Below, piece after piece: positions 1 through 9,747 of a stretch of 64,000 nucleotides of DNA. Positions within the stretch are counted from its first letter, which is position 1; each line of letters begins with the position of its first letter. Made by a program: the position numbers and the translations under genes. The notes beneath the pieces are model-generated. The model saw nothing but the letters and a program-made list of their open reading frames with translations. It had not been told where the DNA came from and did no database searches. Where the stretch lies: contig OX352763.1 of NCBI GenBank assembly GCA_947095585.1, forward strand, positions 21,997,462 to 22,061,461. The letters run 5' to 3'. This DNA is from Nephrocerus scutellatus (lineage: Eukaryota; Arthropoda; Insecta; Diptera; Pipunculidae).

Positions 1-738
1 CATTAGACGCCTATGTAGGAGTGCGCATTGTCGCAGGCTTGCGTGAATGTATCCATTTATTTCTTATTTATCCGGTGTCATTAAGGACGAGGACGCGTCT
101 CGCCTGCCTCACCTCAAGCACCCACTAAATAGACGGGCATAAGAGGACCCATCGTCTATGCGCACGCACAAAAGAAATTCCACAGACGAAATTTATCGAT
201 CCAGAAAAAGGATATTACATGCGGCAGCAGCTGGCTGGCTTGGCTCTAATGCTCTTATGGGTAGAAAAACACAAAAAAGAAAACGACCGACGAGGAATAT
301 AAGATGCACAATATTATAATCATGACCTATCCCAAAAAATATGTGCGCCAGGATAATGCCTGGTGTCATCCAGTCGAGTATGCATCACACCACCCGCTCG
401 CACATACATTTACGAGGACGTGTACCTATTTACGATTTTCGACAGAATATTTTTCGCCCGAACAGACTTTGCAAGGAGCGTTGACCTTTTTCGGGAAAGT
501 TTTCCTTCATTTCGTCTTTGTTTGTTTGTTTTTGCGTGTACGTGTTAGTTTGAGTGTCTTCATCTTTCTTCATCTTCCCGTCAAAGTTGAAGAAGTTAAA
601 GGATATACACGAAAATTATTTCGTGAAATAGATTTGCAACTTTAATGCCTAAAATCGATAACGGATTTGGGGATTATTTTTAAATACTTTTTGGATTATG
701 ATGAAATAAGCAGTTATATGAATAGTGGTTGATTATAT
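1..738. other. unique AT-rich non-coding island
   Basis: No conserved protein or RNA gene is recognisable. An open frame of about 110 codons at 304-645 has no family resemblance and is rich in F, V and L from T-rich DNA, so I do not call it a gene. AGGAC and AGGAT words recur (near 85, 91, 143, 207, 352, 415 and 601), as in several other unique islands of this window. It may be intergenic or intronic sequence with regulatory content, which is inference. Confidence 0.5.
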
Positions 739-1105
739 CCTTTGATGACCTTAAGGATATTATGGAAATACCACAACACATATAACAATGACCACTTATA
801 GAAATTGTGGAGAGGTTTCTTGTAGGTGCGTTTTGTTATTGGGGACAGCAGGTTCTGTTATAGATCCTTCCTTTGATGACCTTAAGGATATTATGGAAAT
901 ACCACAACACATATAACAATGACCACTTATAGAAGTTGTGGAGCGGTTTCTTGTAGGTGCGTTTTTTTATTGGGACAGCAGGTTCTCTTATAGATCCTTC
1001 CTTTGATGACCTTAAGGATATATAACAATGACTACTTATAGAAGTTGTGGAGAGGTTTCTTGTAGGTGTGTTTTGTTATTGGAACAGCAGGTTCTGTTAT
1101 AGACT
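739..1105. repeat. tandem array, about 130-bp unit, three copies
   Basis: Units begin with CCTTTGATGACCTTAAGGAT at 739, 870 and 1000, giving periods of 131 and 130 bp. Units one and two are nearly identical. Unit three lacks about 20 bp just after the start, between TTAAGGATAT and ATAACAATGA. All three end with a GGACAGCAGGTTCT-like block (GGAACAGCAGG in the third) followed by TTATAGA. No coding potential is seen. The high identity suggests recent or homogenised duplication. Confidence 0.9.
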
Positions 1106-2156
1106 TTGGGGTATAGAATTTAGTGTTCACACCTCAAGGAATTATAGGGAGTTTACGTTATTTCATGGTACTGCAGGTTCTTACTCCGCACTACCACACT
1201 CTGACAATCCAGCAGTATGTTAACTGTTGACTTTAATAGCAAACATACTTCTGGAGGTATATGAAGAAAGACCTTAATGAGCTTAAATTATTTGAATGAC
1301 CACAAAAACGTTTTTGACGAAAAGGATGTTGGGCCCTTCCATATTAGACGGTGGCAATGGAACTACAACCCTTATCTCACTTTCGTTATAGTTGCTGTCA
1401 ATAATCGAAATTGACATCCAATACTCCATCGTCGAATCATATTTCCGACCAAGATGAAATTTTCAGAAAGCAGTCAGGAGCAAGTTTTCCAATGACCTCG
1501 ATGCAAATATAAGATGGGTTCGGTCAAAGGTACGATACTTCAAGCGTCTTGTTGGAATCACATATCGAGAGGCTACCGTAAACAAGACATTCTCATATAA
1601 TCTGATAAAAGTGATCATCTTTACAAAGAATTTGAGGTTAATGGCAAACTCGCGATAGAAGATGAGCTTTTTAAGTCCCTCGAGAAGGCTTACAGTGAGC
1701 ACACAGAATCTGTCTTGAGAATTTACACGGATATATTTGCAGCAATGGTTTGACCCCACGGTCCTCATCGGACGCACATTAATTTTAGGACGTTAATCAC
1801 CGCCCATCCACAAGGTTGCTATTGCAGATGTACTCTGTATAACTAGGGTGTAAGGGCCAAACGTTCTAACTGATAAGCGAAGCCTATGGCTACATTGATC
1901 CAGATGGTAACAAAATGAAACTGAAATTAAGTGCGATTCAAATCTCGCGAAACGTCTGAACAAGAACTCGAACAGATAGGATTTGTTAACGACGAGCGGG
2001 ATAAAGCGACCGTATGGTAACGAGTCTTCCTTAAATCTTTGCCGATCTTTGATCAGGGCACCTTGTTGGGAAACACAACCCCACGCCGAATTTAAAACTC
2101 TTCCCGCACCTTGCACCTTCAGCCACTGCTTTAGATAAGGCCGTTAGCTTGTAAAA
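1106..2156. other. non-coding stretch, nothing recognised
   Basis: Short open frames occur on both strands (for example 1463-1777 and 1793-2116 on the minus strand), but none resembles a known family. On the plus strand 1480-1665 stays open and reads like degraded protein-coding sequence of basic composition, possibly an unidentified transposon remnant. I see no RNA gene. Confidence 0.4.
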
Positions 2157-2385
2157 AGTACTCCAAAAGCCGCGTCGAGCTCCTAAATTAGCTTAAACTC
2201 GATTGCGATAGCACTGTAAAGCTTCCCAAGCTAGCTCCTTAAGAAAGCCGTAATGCTTGAAATTTGCTCAGTAAGCTTGGAAACAGTTCTTCAAAAGCCA
2301 CTCCGAGGTCCTCAATCAGCTTAAATTCAATCGCCAATAGCATCTTAAAGTTTCCCAAAGATTCCTCCTTCAGAAATTCCTTCAG
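2157..2385. repeat. diverged tandem duplication, about 128-bp unit
   Basis: Two copies share the order CTCCAAAAGCC / CTTCAAAAGCC, then AGCTTAAA, then AATAGCA or GATAGCA, then GTAAAGCTTCCCAA / TTAAAGTTTCCCAA, then CTCCTTMAGAAA. They start at about 2162 and 2290. Divergence is roughly a quarter of positions by eye, so the event is old. The following 2386-2915 is unique apart from a short CA run near 2500. Confidence 0.7.
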
Positions 2386-2919
2386 AAAAATAAAACACAA
2401 GAGACTCAAGTCACTGAAAAGAAGGTCACATGAACAGAAATAAGAAAAGCAACCTTCCGCAAGATTAACGTGGGAAAGTTCATCAGTTTCAATGTCACAC
2501 ACACACACGGCACACATTTCCAGTTATGACTCCAACTTATTGAAAACAAAGAACTTTCCCATCGAACTAAATAAATCTAAGACCATAGCCATACAGAAAA
2601 CCGAATTATAAGCTACAGACCTATTGCAGTCCTAAGTGTTATTACAAACTTTTCGGTACAACAGAATCGAACCTGCCATGAACGCAGTGGTACCTCAAGA
2701 ACAAGCTGGACTTTATGCTCAAACCATTGGATAGCACTGACTAGGCACATTAAAGCTGGTTGCCAAGCGAGTCCGGAGAAGAAGGTCTCTTATTTGGAAG
2801 CTTCTCTAAGCCGTACCATGCATCAAAATCGCAACCGTTCTAAACAACGACAGTTCTTAGCAACGAAACTCATAGCCATTCTTAGCTTAATAATAAAGAT
2901 CAGTATTAGCACGGCACGG

Positions 2920-3188
2920 TGGGTGCCGTGGCTCTAGTGGTTAGTGTGTTGGCCTTCTAAGCAGAAGATTTGAAGTTAAAATTCCAGAAACATCTAAAGT
3001 ATTTTTCACGGTCCCACCTCTCGTGAATGTCGGACAAATGTCCGAGAGTAATAACTTGCCATGAAAAGATTCCAAACTCGCCTTTCGGATATGGCATTGA
3101 ATTGTTGGTCCCTTCAATTTGTGTGCAATAATATAACATGGTTGCCAGAAGCTAGCCTTGGATCGCGCCAAATAATTATATTATTAGT
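2920..3188 (+). mobile_element. tRNA-derived SINE (family S1), full length
   Basis: The 5' part reads as a tRNA-like RNA polymerase III promoter: GGTGCCGTGGCTCTAGTGG at 2922 contains an A-box-like segment, and a decayed B-box-like segment (GATTTGAAGTTAAAATTCC) follows at about 2967. A tRNA-unrelated body comes next: ATTTTTCACGGTCCCACC, a TCCGAGAGTAATAACTTG segment, GCCATGAAAAG, and TTGTTGGTCCCTTCAATTTG. It ends in CGCGCCAAATAATTATATTA. The same body recurs at 30.1, 35.4 and 39.9-40.2 kb, which defines the family. SINEs of this kind encode nothing and depend on a partner LINE. Confidence 0.8.
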
Positions 3189-3366
3189 AGTCGGTCATTG
3201 GTGGGCCTCTTAATTGCTCAGCAACTACTGTTAGTGCTCTTCCTATCGCTTCAAGATGCCATTGAGATCGCTGATCAGATTAAGTCTCGTTGTCTTTGCA
3301 GTATGTGCATCGCCTGAAAAGCAGATTAGGACGAACTGAACTACATTGCATCTGATCGAAATTAGG

Positions 3367-3435
3367 ATAGGTTGGGGTGTGGGTAGGTTGGGGTGTGGAT
3401 CGGTTGGGTGGTAGGGTGGTGGCGAGGTGGGGAGA
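3367..3435 (+). repeat. G-rich short tandem repeat
   Basis: A TAGGTTGGGGTGTGGG-like unit of about 16-17 nt repeats roughly three times and then degrades into GGTGG and GGGTGG runs. The plus strand carries many runs of two to four G, so it could fold as a G-quadruplex when single-stranded. The rest of 3189-3489 holds nothing recognisable. Confidence 0.7.
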
Positions 3436-3489
3436 TATTTTGCAGGAGGTTACGATGGGACAAGTTGTTAAGAAAGAACATGTAAACAG

Positions 3490-4015
3490 CTAAATATGAC
3501 TGATATTAACATTTTACCTTGCCGCAACTACTAGGGAGGGTGAAGGTGGTTTACTATTGCCTATAACCTTCCCCACCTGCTAATAATATACTCTGAAAAT
3601 TTCATAAAAATCGGTAAATGTGGCTGATATTAACATTTTGACTTGCTACAACTACTAGGGATGGTGAAGGTGGTGTACAATTGCCTATAACCTTCCCCCA
3701 ACTGCTAATGATATACTTTGAAAATTTCATAAATCATAAATTTCATAATCATTTCATAAAAATATTACCATTTTACCTTGCTGCAACTACTAAGGATGGT
3801 GAAGGTGGTGTACTATTGCATATAACCTTCCCCCACCTGCTAATAATATACATTAAAAATTTCATAAAAATCGATTGGTAAATGTGGCTGATATTAACAT
3901 TTTACATTTTCCACGCTCCAGGGAAGTTGTGTGGGTGTACTATAGCCTATAACCTTTCCCAACCTGCTAATAATATACATTAAAAATTTCATAAAAATCG
4001 ATTGGTAAATGTGAG
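3490..4015. repeat. tandem satellite-like array, about 123-bp unit, 4-5 copies
   Basis: GCTGATATTAACATTTT starts at about 3500, 3623 and 3889, with a decayed copy near 3765. Each unit continues with TGCAACTACTAGGGATGGTG, a GTGTACTATTGCCTATAACC block, CCCACCTGCTAATAATATAC and AAAATTTCATAAAAATCG. One unit has an internal duplication of CATAAATTTCATAAT-type sequence near 3728-3758. The last unit has a substituted centre. The AATTTCATAAAAATCGG motif resembles the AATTTGAAGAAAATCGGG motif of the satellite-bearing elements at 36.6 and 42.0 kb, possibly by shared ancestry. Confidence 0.85.
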
Positions 4016-5804
4016 TTTCCATTAATAACAACCGAATAAAATTTAATTTTTACTTATATCGATTTGTTTTACGTAGTTAATTAATCAACTAACAATAAAC
4101 ATTTATTTAGGCAGAACATTAGTTAAAATATACATATATATATATATTAAAAATAGAAAAAAATTTGGGACGAGTAATTCCGAGGTAATCTTATTCATGA
4201 CATTTCCCAAAAATATTTAACAACGAACGCCACCTTACGCACACACAGATACAGTTCGCATTTTATTCCATTTTTTCGCAACTCAGGATAATGATTTTTT
4301 ACTCTCATTAATTTCTGGTGCACAGAGGGCACGAAACGAGTTCGATGCGGTCTCCGCCAAGCCATCTTCTTTTGCTCTTCAGCGGATACTGCTGATGCTG
4401 TCAAGGGCCTCCAGGATATGCATCTTTTTCTTCTTCTTCTGCTTCTTTTCTAGGTTCTAGGATCACGAACAACGATGAAAATGCCTTCAGGACGACGACA
4501 AAAGTGGATAGAACGAACCTTTACTAAGCTCACACAATACACACACTATACACAGTGGATGGAGGGGGTTTTATTTTTTATTTTTGTTATTTCTCCCCCG
4601 AAAAAAACAGGATAATAGAATTGAAAATGAGCGCCGTGCCTCGTTGCAATGGGAACGACAGCGACGAAGACGACGACGACGACGTCGAAGCACTCGGAAT
4701 TGAGCAGCGCGCATCAAGCAATGAATTACGAATGAAGCTGAAGGCAAAGTGAATGCTGCAGCAGCAGCAAAATGGAGAAAATGCGAAACTACGACAAAAA
4801 TGTCGAAAATAAGAATAACACGCGAAGAATATAAAAAATCCATCCCCCCGAGGAACCATCGAGCAGGACCGGCCGCGCCGTTCTTATAGTGTAGCGCATC
4901 GGCATAAGGACGACGACAGTGACAGCACAGCGCCTCCCTGCGCCATAATAACAAACAAAAACAGCAGAGCCAGCAGGCAGAGCATCGTGAAGAGACGAAC
5001 CGAAGAAAAAAAAATGGAAATCTTGCAAGAAGGCGATAAAACCCAACACAAGAGAATTCCTCTGCTTCCGTGTGTAGGTAGTGTGACTGTGACTGTGACT
5101 GTGACGGACGGACCGACAGATAAACGGACAGACGGCAAAACGTGCTCTTCCATTGGCTCCTTTTGAAGGATATTCGTTTCCATAGTATTTCCAACAGAAA
5201 TGTACAAAGTGACTTTTTTTGTTGTGCCCACCGTCATGTCCTGTGTCCTGTCTTCTCTCATCGTCAAACCATACTACTGGATGGCCCTAAAGATCAGCTT
5301 GCTGCAGCAAGGACTGCAGCAGAATTGCCTCTGGTCTTTGGTCGTCGTTGTAGTTGATTGAATTTGCTCCTGTCCCAGTATACTCGTATATATATATATA
5401 TATTATACTCCTTATATCCCACTTCGATACTATTCTAAAGTGCGGGCGAAAAGCGAAGGACAAAAGGACGACAACAAAAATATTCGAACGAATGTTAGTT
5501 ACACAGCAGGGACAACTGAAGGGCAAAATGTACCCAAATCAAGATTAAGAAGAAGAAGAAGCCTTCGTACGAAATGTTGGAAACAAAGTGCAAAAGGCTA
5601 ACGCCAAATGTACGAACCTGGCGAAGTAGAGATAACAAAACCAAGACCAGAAAACAAAAAAACAAAAACAAAAATAAAGAATACAGAATACAGAACTGCA
5701 AATGCAACTGAATTTAGGATATCGGCTCTTAACCCATGACAACCATTAGCGTCGGGTATAACGTCAATATTTGGAAATACCTTACTTGGTTAATTTTTCT
5801 TTAC
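4016..5804. other. unique island with simple repeats
   Basis: No gene is recognised. The long minus-strand frame at 4571-5194 is low-complexity. Visible simple sequences are a TA run at about 4133-4148, TTC repeats near 4425-4450, an ACG run at about 4668-4685, GTGACT repeats at about 5083-5104 and a TA run at about 5387-5402. AGGAC and AGGAT words are frequent (for example near 4413, 4488, 4906, 5169, 5455 and 5464). Confidence 0.5.
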
Positions 5805-7175
5805 TTCTTCAATCCACTTTTAGACACCCACTTCACGGGAAGCTCCCATGTGTTAAGTAATGTCAGCCTTGATAGGTCAGACACTCATACAACTATCTCC
5901 AATGATCTGATAAATAAGGACAAACTGCTTTGGGCGCTACAAAGCTTCAAACCATACATATCTGCAGGACCTGATGGCATAATTCAATCCGAGCTGCAAA
6001 GGGCTTCGTATATTATCTTTCGTTTGCTGAAAACAATTCTAAAGAGCTGTCTTGATCTGGTCCATATTCCAGTTTTATGAATAGAAGTAAACATGGTTTT
6101 TATACCCAAAGTCGGCCAATGCTCGCATGTTAGTCCAAAGGATCTCATAACAATCAGTCTTTCATCATTCCTGTTAAAGACACTAGAGAGACTGATCGAT
6201 ATCTACATACGCGCACGCATTGACAAAAGACTCATGTGTAGAGATCAGCACGCGTTTTGTAAAGGCGACTCTGTAGAAACAGCTCTGCATACACTGCTAC
6301 GTTCTATAGAACTTTCCCTTCACCACAAGGAGAACACAATGGTGGTATTCCTAGACATTGAAGGCGCTTTTAACAACGTCAACACATCTGCGATTACGGA
6401 TGCGCTGTCGAATTTGAAGGGGGACGACTCGCTTGACGAATTGATTAATCCTCTGCTCACAAGAAGGATTATTAATTCAAAGTTGGACGTATCGTCTGCC
6501 AGAAGATGTGTCTGCAGAGGAACCCCATAAGGGGGAGTCCTGTCCCCCTTCTATGGAACTTAGCGGTGAATTAGCTGCTGGTATGCCTAAGATGTGAGTG
6601 CTGCAGAGCTTATACCGATGACGTTGCTATTGCCGTATCAGGAAAATACCCGAACACCTTAAAGGAACTTCTGCAAAATGCTGCTGGGCCGATCGCTGTG
6701 ATTTAGGGGTAAATTACAAAACTTAAAACTTACAAAACTGAGCTTGTCCTATTCACCAGGAAATATAAAGTCCCACTTATTAACACGCTTTCTATTTAAG
6801 GTATAAGCTTAACATTTTCTGATAGAGTCAAGTATTTGGGTCTTATTTTGGACAGAAAGCTAAGCTGGAAAACTAACATACATGAAAGAGTTCATAAAGC
6901 CACAGTGGCACTCTTCTCATGCAAAAAAGCCATTGGTAGCAGATAGGGTCTTCAACCCCATATAACCGATTGGATATATACAGCGGTAGTAAGACCTACT
7001 CTTCTATACGGTGTGAATGTTTGGTGGACTGCCTTAAATAAGAAAATAAACCTTGACAAATAAAGCAAAGTCCAAAGATCAGCTATTCTATGTATGAGCG
7101 GAGCACTTCGTATAATCCCCTCCGCCGCACTGGACATTCTGTTCGACCTTGCATCACTCGACATTTTTAGCAGGA
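5805..7175 (+). pseudogene. reverse transcriptase remnant of family A LINE
   Basis: Encodes the RT of a LOA-like ORF2, which copies element RNA at the nicked target. Visible landmarks in order: a SAGPDGIIQSEL segment near 5960, FIPKVG at 6098, a PISLSSFLLK-like segment (degraded to TISLSSFLLK) near 6155, LERLIDIYIRARID, the catalytic motif AVFLDIEGAF as VVFLDIEGAF at about 6345, a GTPQGG-like block near 6525 interrupted by a stop, and the second catalytic motif AYTDDVAIAV near 6610, both aspartates retained. The thumb region follows with YLGLILDRKLSW near 6830 and a VQRSAILCMSGALR segment near 7070. Stops near 6080 and 6530 and several frame changes after 6700 make it non-functional. Confidence 0.85.
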
Positions 7176-7384
7176 AGTAGCTCCTAGCTCGGCTATTCTC
7201 CTTAATGCCATCTCTCAGTGGATTAGAAATGAAATTGGACCTGAATTAAGATCCCAAACAACATAGACTAGACCATTCCTCTACTCCATTTCAATAAAAA
7301 CTTCCAGGTGACCTCCTCCTTCAAATCATTCTGCGACGAAGACGCTTACTTGGAAGATCAACACTGAAAAACTGATGACGGAGT

Positions 7385-8199
7385 CGGCGGAGGTGTGTTC
7401 TTAAAAAAGCTAAATATTAGCCTCTCTTTCCGTCTTCCAAATCACTGTAGTATTTTCCAGGCTAAAATTATGCCGATTAGTGAAGCCTTGTCTTGGCTGA
7501 AGAGAACATCATATATCCGCTAATGATATCCGCATATTCTCGGATAGCCAAGCTGCACTGAAATCCCTGAAATCAGTCTCTTAAAATTCAATTCTAGCCA
7601 TTAACTGCTAATCATCTTTCATGGAGATGGCGTAGCAGTTCAATATCCACGTGTGTTGGGTGCCGGGGCACAGACACATTCCTGGTAGCTGTATGGCTGA
7701 CAAACTCGCCAAGCACGGAACTACACTACCCTTCCTACCTGAATATGGTTCCATAGGCATACCAATCGCTACATGGAACCTCTTGTTAAAGCGGGATGTT
7801 TATGTAGAAACTAATTGTAGGTGGTCAAACGGTACAACTTGCATAGCGACAAGGCAGATCTGGCCAAAGCTGGTTCCGAAACGCTCCGAGTGTTTGATCT
7901 CTCAAAAAAAATCGCACATAGGTGCTATTGTAGGTGTCATCACTGGACACTGTCTCATAGGCAGGCTTGCAGCAAGACTTGGAGTCTTCTCAAATGACTT
8001 GTGCAGAAGCTGCATGTATGAGGAGAAGGAGGAGACATTCGTCCATCTTCTCTGTACTTGTCCAGCACTCTCCCTTTCCGAAAAAAAACTTAAACTTCTT
8101 GTGGGAGCTTTCTTCTACAACGACACTAATGATCTCATCAACATTGACATTGGTTGTCTCCTACGCTTCATACGAAGCTTTAATTGGTTCATCGAGTAG
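7385..8199 (+). pseudogene. RNase H and zinc-knuckle C-terminus of family A LINE
   Basis: RNase H removes the RNA strand of the RNA:DNA hybrid in LOA/I-type elements. The longest open part, about 180 codons ending at the TAG at 8197-8199, begins with WVPGHRHIPGSCMADKLAKH, the classic C-terminal RNase H motif with its last catalytic aspartate present. It ends with a CCHC cluster: CRSC, then FVHLLCTCP. The part before 7640 is degraded, with stops in the expected ISEALSWLK and DSQAALKSL-like segments. The reading frame ends 100 bp before the element terminus, matching the family's short 3' UTR. Confidence 0.85.
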
Positions 8200-8459
8200 G
8201 TGGAAGGAATTTTTCCTGATCCATGTGGTATCACAATGGACCATTACTGGTCAAAGAGTGTCGGTTTCACTGACCGCCACCTTAAACTAACCTTACCTAA
8301 CCTAGTGCTAACAGCTAGAATGTGATATCTGTTGACGGGTTGACATATTTTGTCCATCACAATGGACTTTCCAAAAAGGATGCACCCAAAATCAAAAGCT
8401 GGGAAGATTTGTTTTGTTTATGGCTCAAAATAGCTAAGTTGATGTACAATGGGTTAATA

Positions 8460-8482
8460 ACGGGTGTTTTTTTAAGAGGTTG
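8460..8482. repeat. left terminal inverted repeat of the mariner
   Basis: ACGGGTGTTTTTTTAAGAGG followed by TTG, immediately inside the TA at 8458-8459. It pairs with 9722-9745 with two mismatches in the first 20 bases, which suggests a still-recognisable transposase substrate. Confidence 0.9.
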
Positions 8483-8565
8483 CCGATTTTTTTTTTGAAT
8501 AAAACACATATAAAATTATGAAATGACCAAAATTTTTTTTTATTTGGTAGATAATTTTTTGGCAT

Positions 8566-9633
8566 TTAACATTTAAACACAATTTCTGGCATATGGCTAC
8601 CACGACTATTTTTCACAAATGTCATTCTGGAGGTCCAATTTTCCAGCACTTTTTCAAGCATTTGAGGGCGTATGTCAGCAATGACACGTTGAATATTGGT
8701 TTCCAAAGCGTCAATCGATTGAGGTTTATCCACATAAACCAATGACTTCACGTATCCCCACAAAAAGTAATCGAGTGGCGTCAATCGCACGAACGCGGAG
8801 GCCAATTCACCGGACCATTTCTCGAAATAATGTTGTCGTTGAAAGTTTCTTTCAATAAGTCGATTGTTTCACGTGCTGTATGGCAAGTGGCACCATCTTG
8901 TTGAAACCACATTTCATCCATATCCATATCTTCAAGATTTGACAACAAAAACTCATTTAACATGGTTCTGTATCGATTTCCATTCACGGTAACGCGTCGT
9001 CCTTCCTCATTTTTAAAGAAATATGGACCGATGATCCCACCAGCCCATAGACCGCACCAAACAGTACATTTATCAGGATGCATTGGTAATTCTTGAACGG
9101 CGTGTGGATTATCTTTGCTCCAAATGCGACAATTTTGTTTGTTGACGTATCCATTTAACAAAAAATGCGCCTCATCACTGAAGAGAATTTTACGGTAAAA
9201 AAATGGATCTTCGTTCAATTGATTTAACGACCAATCACTGAATTCACGGCGCAAACGATGGTCGTGTGGCTTTAATTCTTGCACCAATTGAATTTTGTAT
9301 GGCACCAAACCCAAATCTTTACGTAAAATTTTCCATAAAGTCGATGGACAAAGTCCAATTTGCTGAGCACGACGACGAATCGATAAATTGTCGTTTTCTT
9401 CGACACTGGCCTCAACGACAGCAATATTTTCTTCTGTACGAACTCTTCTCATTCTTGTCGGTGGCTTGGCATCCAAAAGAGTGAATGTAGACCGAAATTT
9501 GGTAATTACGTTCTTTATGGTGGTCTCTGACGGACGATTCACGAAGTGCTCTATAAACATTTTTAATTGAACACTGATTTTGAAAATAAATTTCCACGAT
9601 TTGAAAACGTTGTTCTGGAGTTAACCTATTCAT
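8566..9633 (-). pseudogene. rosa-like mariner transposase, two frameshifts
   Basis: Cut-and-paste transposase that binds its inverted repeats and integrates at TA. It begins MNRLTPEQRFQIVEIYF at 9633, the first methionine that matches the family, and has the usual N-terminal paired helix-turn-helix region (NRPSETTIKNVITKF, then SIRRRAQQIGLCPSTLWKIL). The catalytic triad is visible: D in ILFSDEAHFLLNGYVN, D in WFQQDGATCHTA and D in PLDYFLWGYVK. About 41 residues separate the last two, the DD41D signature. It ends EIVFKC with TAA at 8566-8568. A frame change near 9535-9550 (after RALR, before NRPSE) and an apparent one-base loss near 8788-8791 (just after NWPPRSCD) break it. Length, about 355 codons, is normal for the family. 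Confidence 0.92.
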
Positions 9634-9721
9634 AATGATTTGCCAAACAATACTGAGTAGAAATGCCACTTTGAGCTGTCAAAACAACTGTCATAAAATA
9701 AAACGACATCTATCGGAAAAA

Positions 9722-9745
9722 CAAACCTCCTAAAAAAACACCCTT
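9722..9745. repeat. right terminal inverted repeat of the mariner
   Basis: On the minus strand this reads AAGGGTGTTTTTTTAGGAGG and then TTTG, followed outward by the TA at 9746-9747. Confidence 0.9.
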
Positions 9746-9747
9746 TA

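Larger units (their letters stand above)
5805..8302 (+). mobile_element. 5'-truncated LOA-like LINE, family A, with 3' end
   Basis: A non-LTR retrotransposon copy holding the reverse transcriptase domain, an RNase H remnant, a CCHC-type zinc knuckle and a 3' untranslated tail. The tail (GGTATCACAATGGACCATT, then TCGGTTTCACTGACCGCCAC, then CTTAAACTAACCTTACCTAA) is shared with the minus-strand copy ending at 20617, which fixes the 3' terminus near 8302. ORF1 and the endonuclease are missing, as expected from incomplete target-primed reverse transcription or later deletion. An RNase H domain after the RT points to the LOA or I/R1-like insect groups rather than Jockey proper; LOA-like is my best reading. 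Confidence 0.85.
8460..9745 (-). mobile_element. complete mariner-type transposon, rosa-like (DD41D)
   Basis: A 1286-bp element bounded by imperfect inverted repeats. The left end reads ACGGGTGTTTTTTTAAGAGG from 8460; the right end, read on the minus strand from 9745, gives AAGGGTGTTTTTTTAGGAGG. TA dinucleotides flank both ends (8458-8459 and 9746-9747), the expected target duplication of Tc1/mariner elements. One transposase gene lies on the minus strand. It sits next to the 3' end of the family A LINE but is not nested in it. It is the best-preserved element in the window and likely a recent arrival compared with its decayed relatives at 18, 19.8, 23, 48.4 and 50.7 kb. Confidence 0.93.

Noticed and set aside
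304..645. 113-codon plus-strand open frame
   Set aside because: Hydrophobic residues stem from T-rich DNA; no signal, motif or codon pattern to support a gene.
2920..2990. Possible functional tRNA gene
   Set aside because: A and B boxes are present but the acceptor and anticodon stems are degenerate and the sequence continues into a repeated SINE body.
4571..5194. 207-codon minus-strand open frame
   Set aside because: Low-complexity (Q/S, C/L, R runs from simple repeats), overlaps several other long frames in the same place, and has no conserved motif.
8283..8302. TAACCTTACCTAACC resembling a telomere-type repeat
   Set aside because: The same sequence ends the second family A LINE copy at 20617-20630, so it is the element's 3' terminus.
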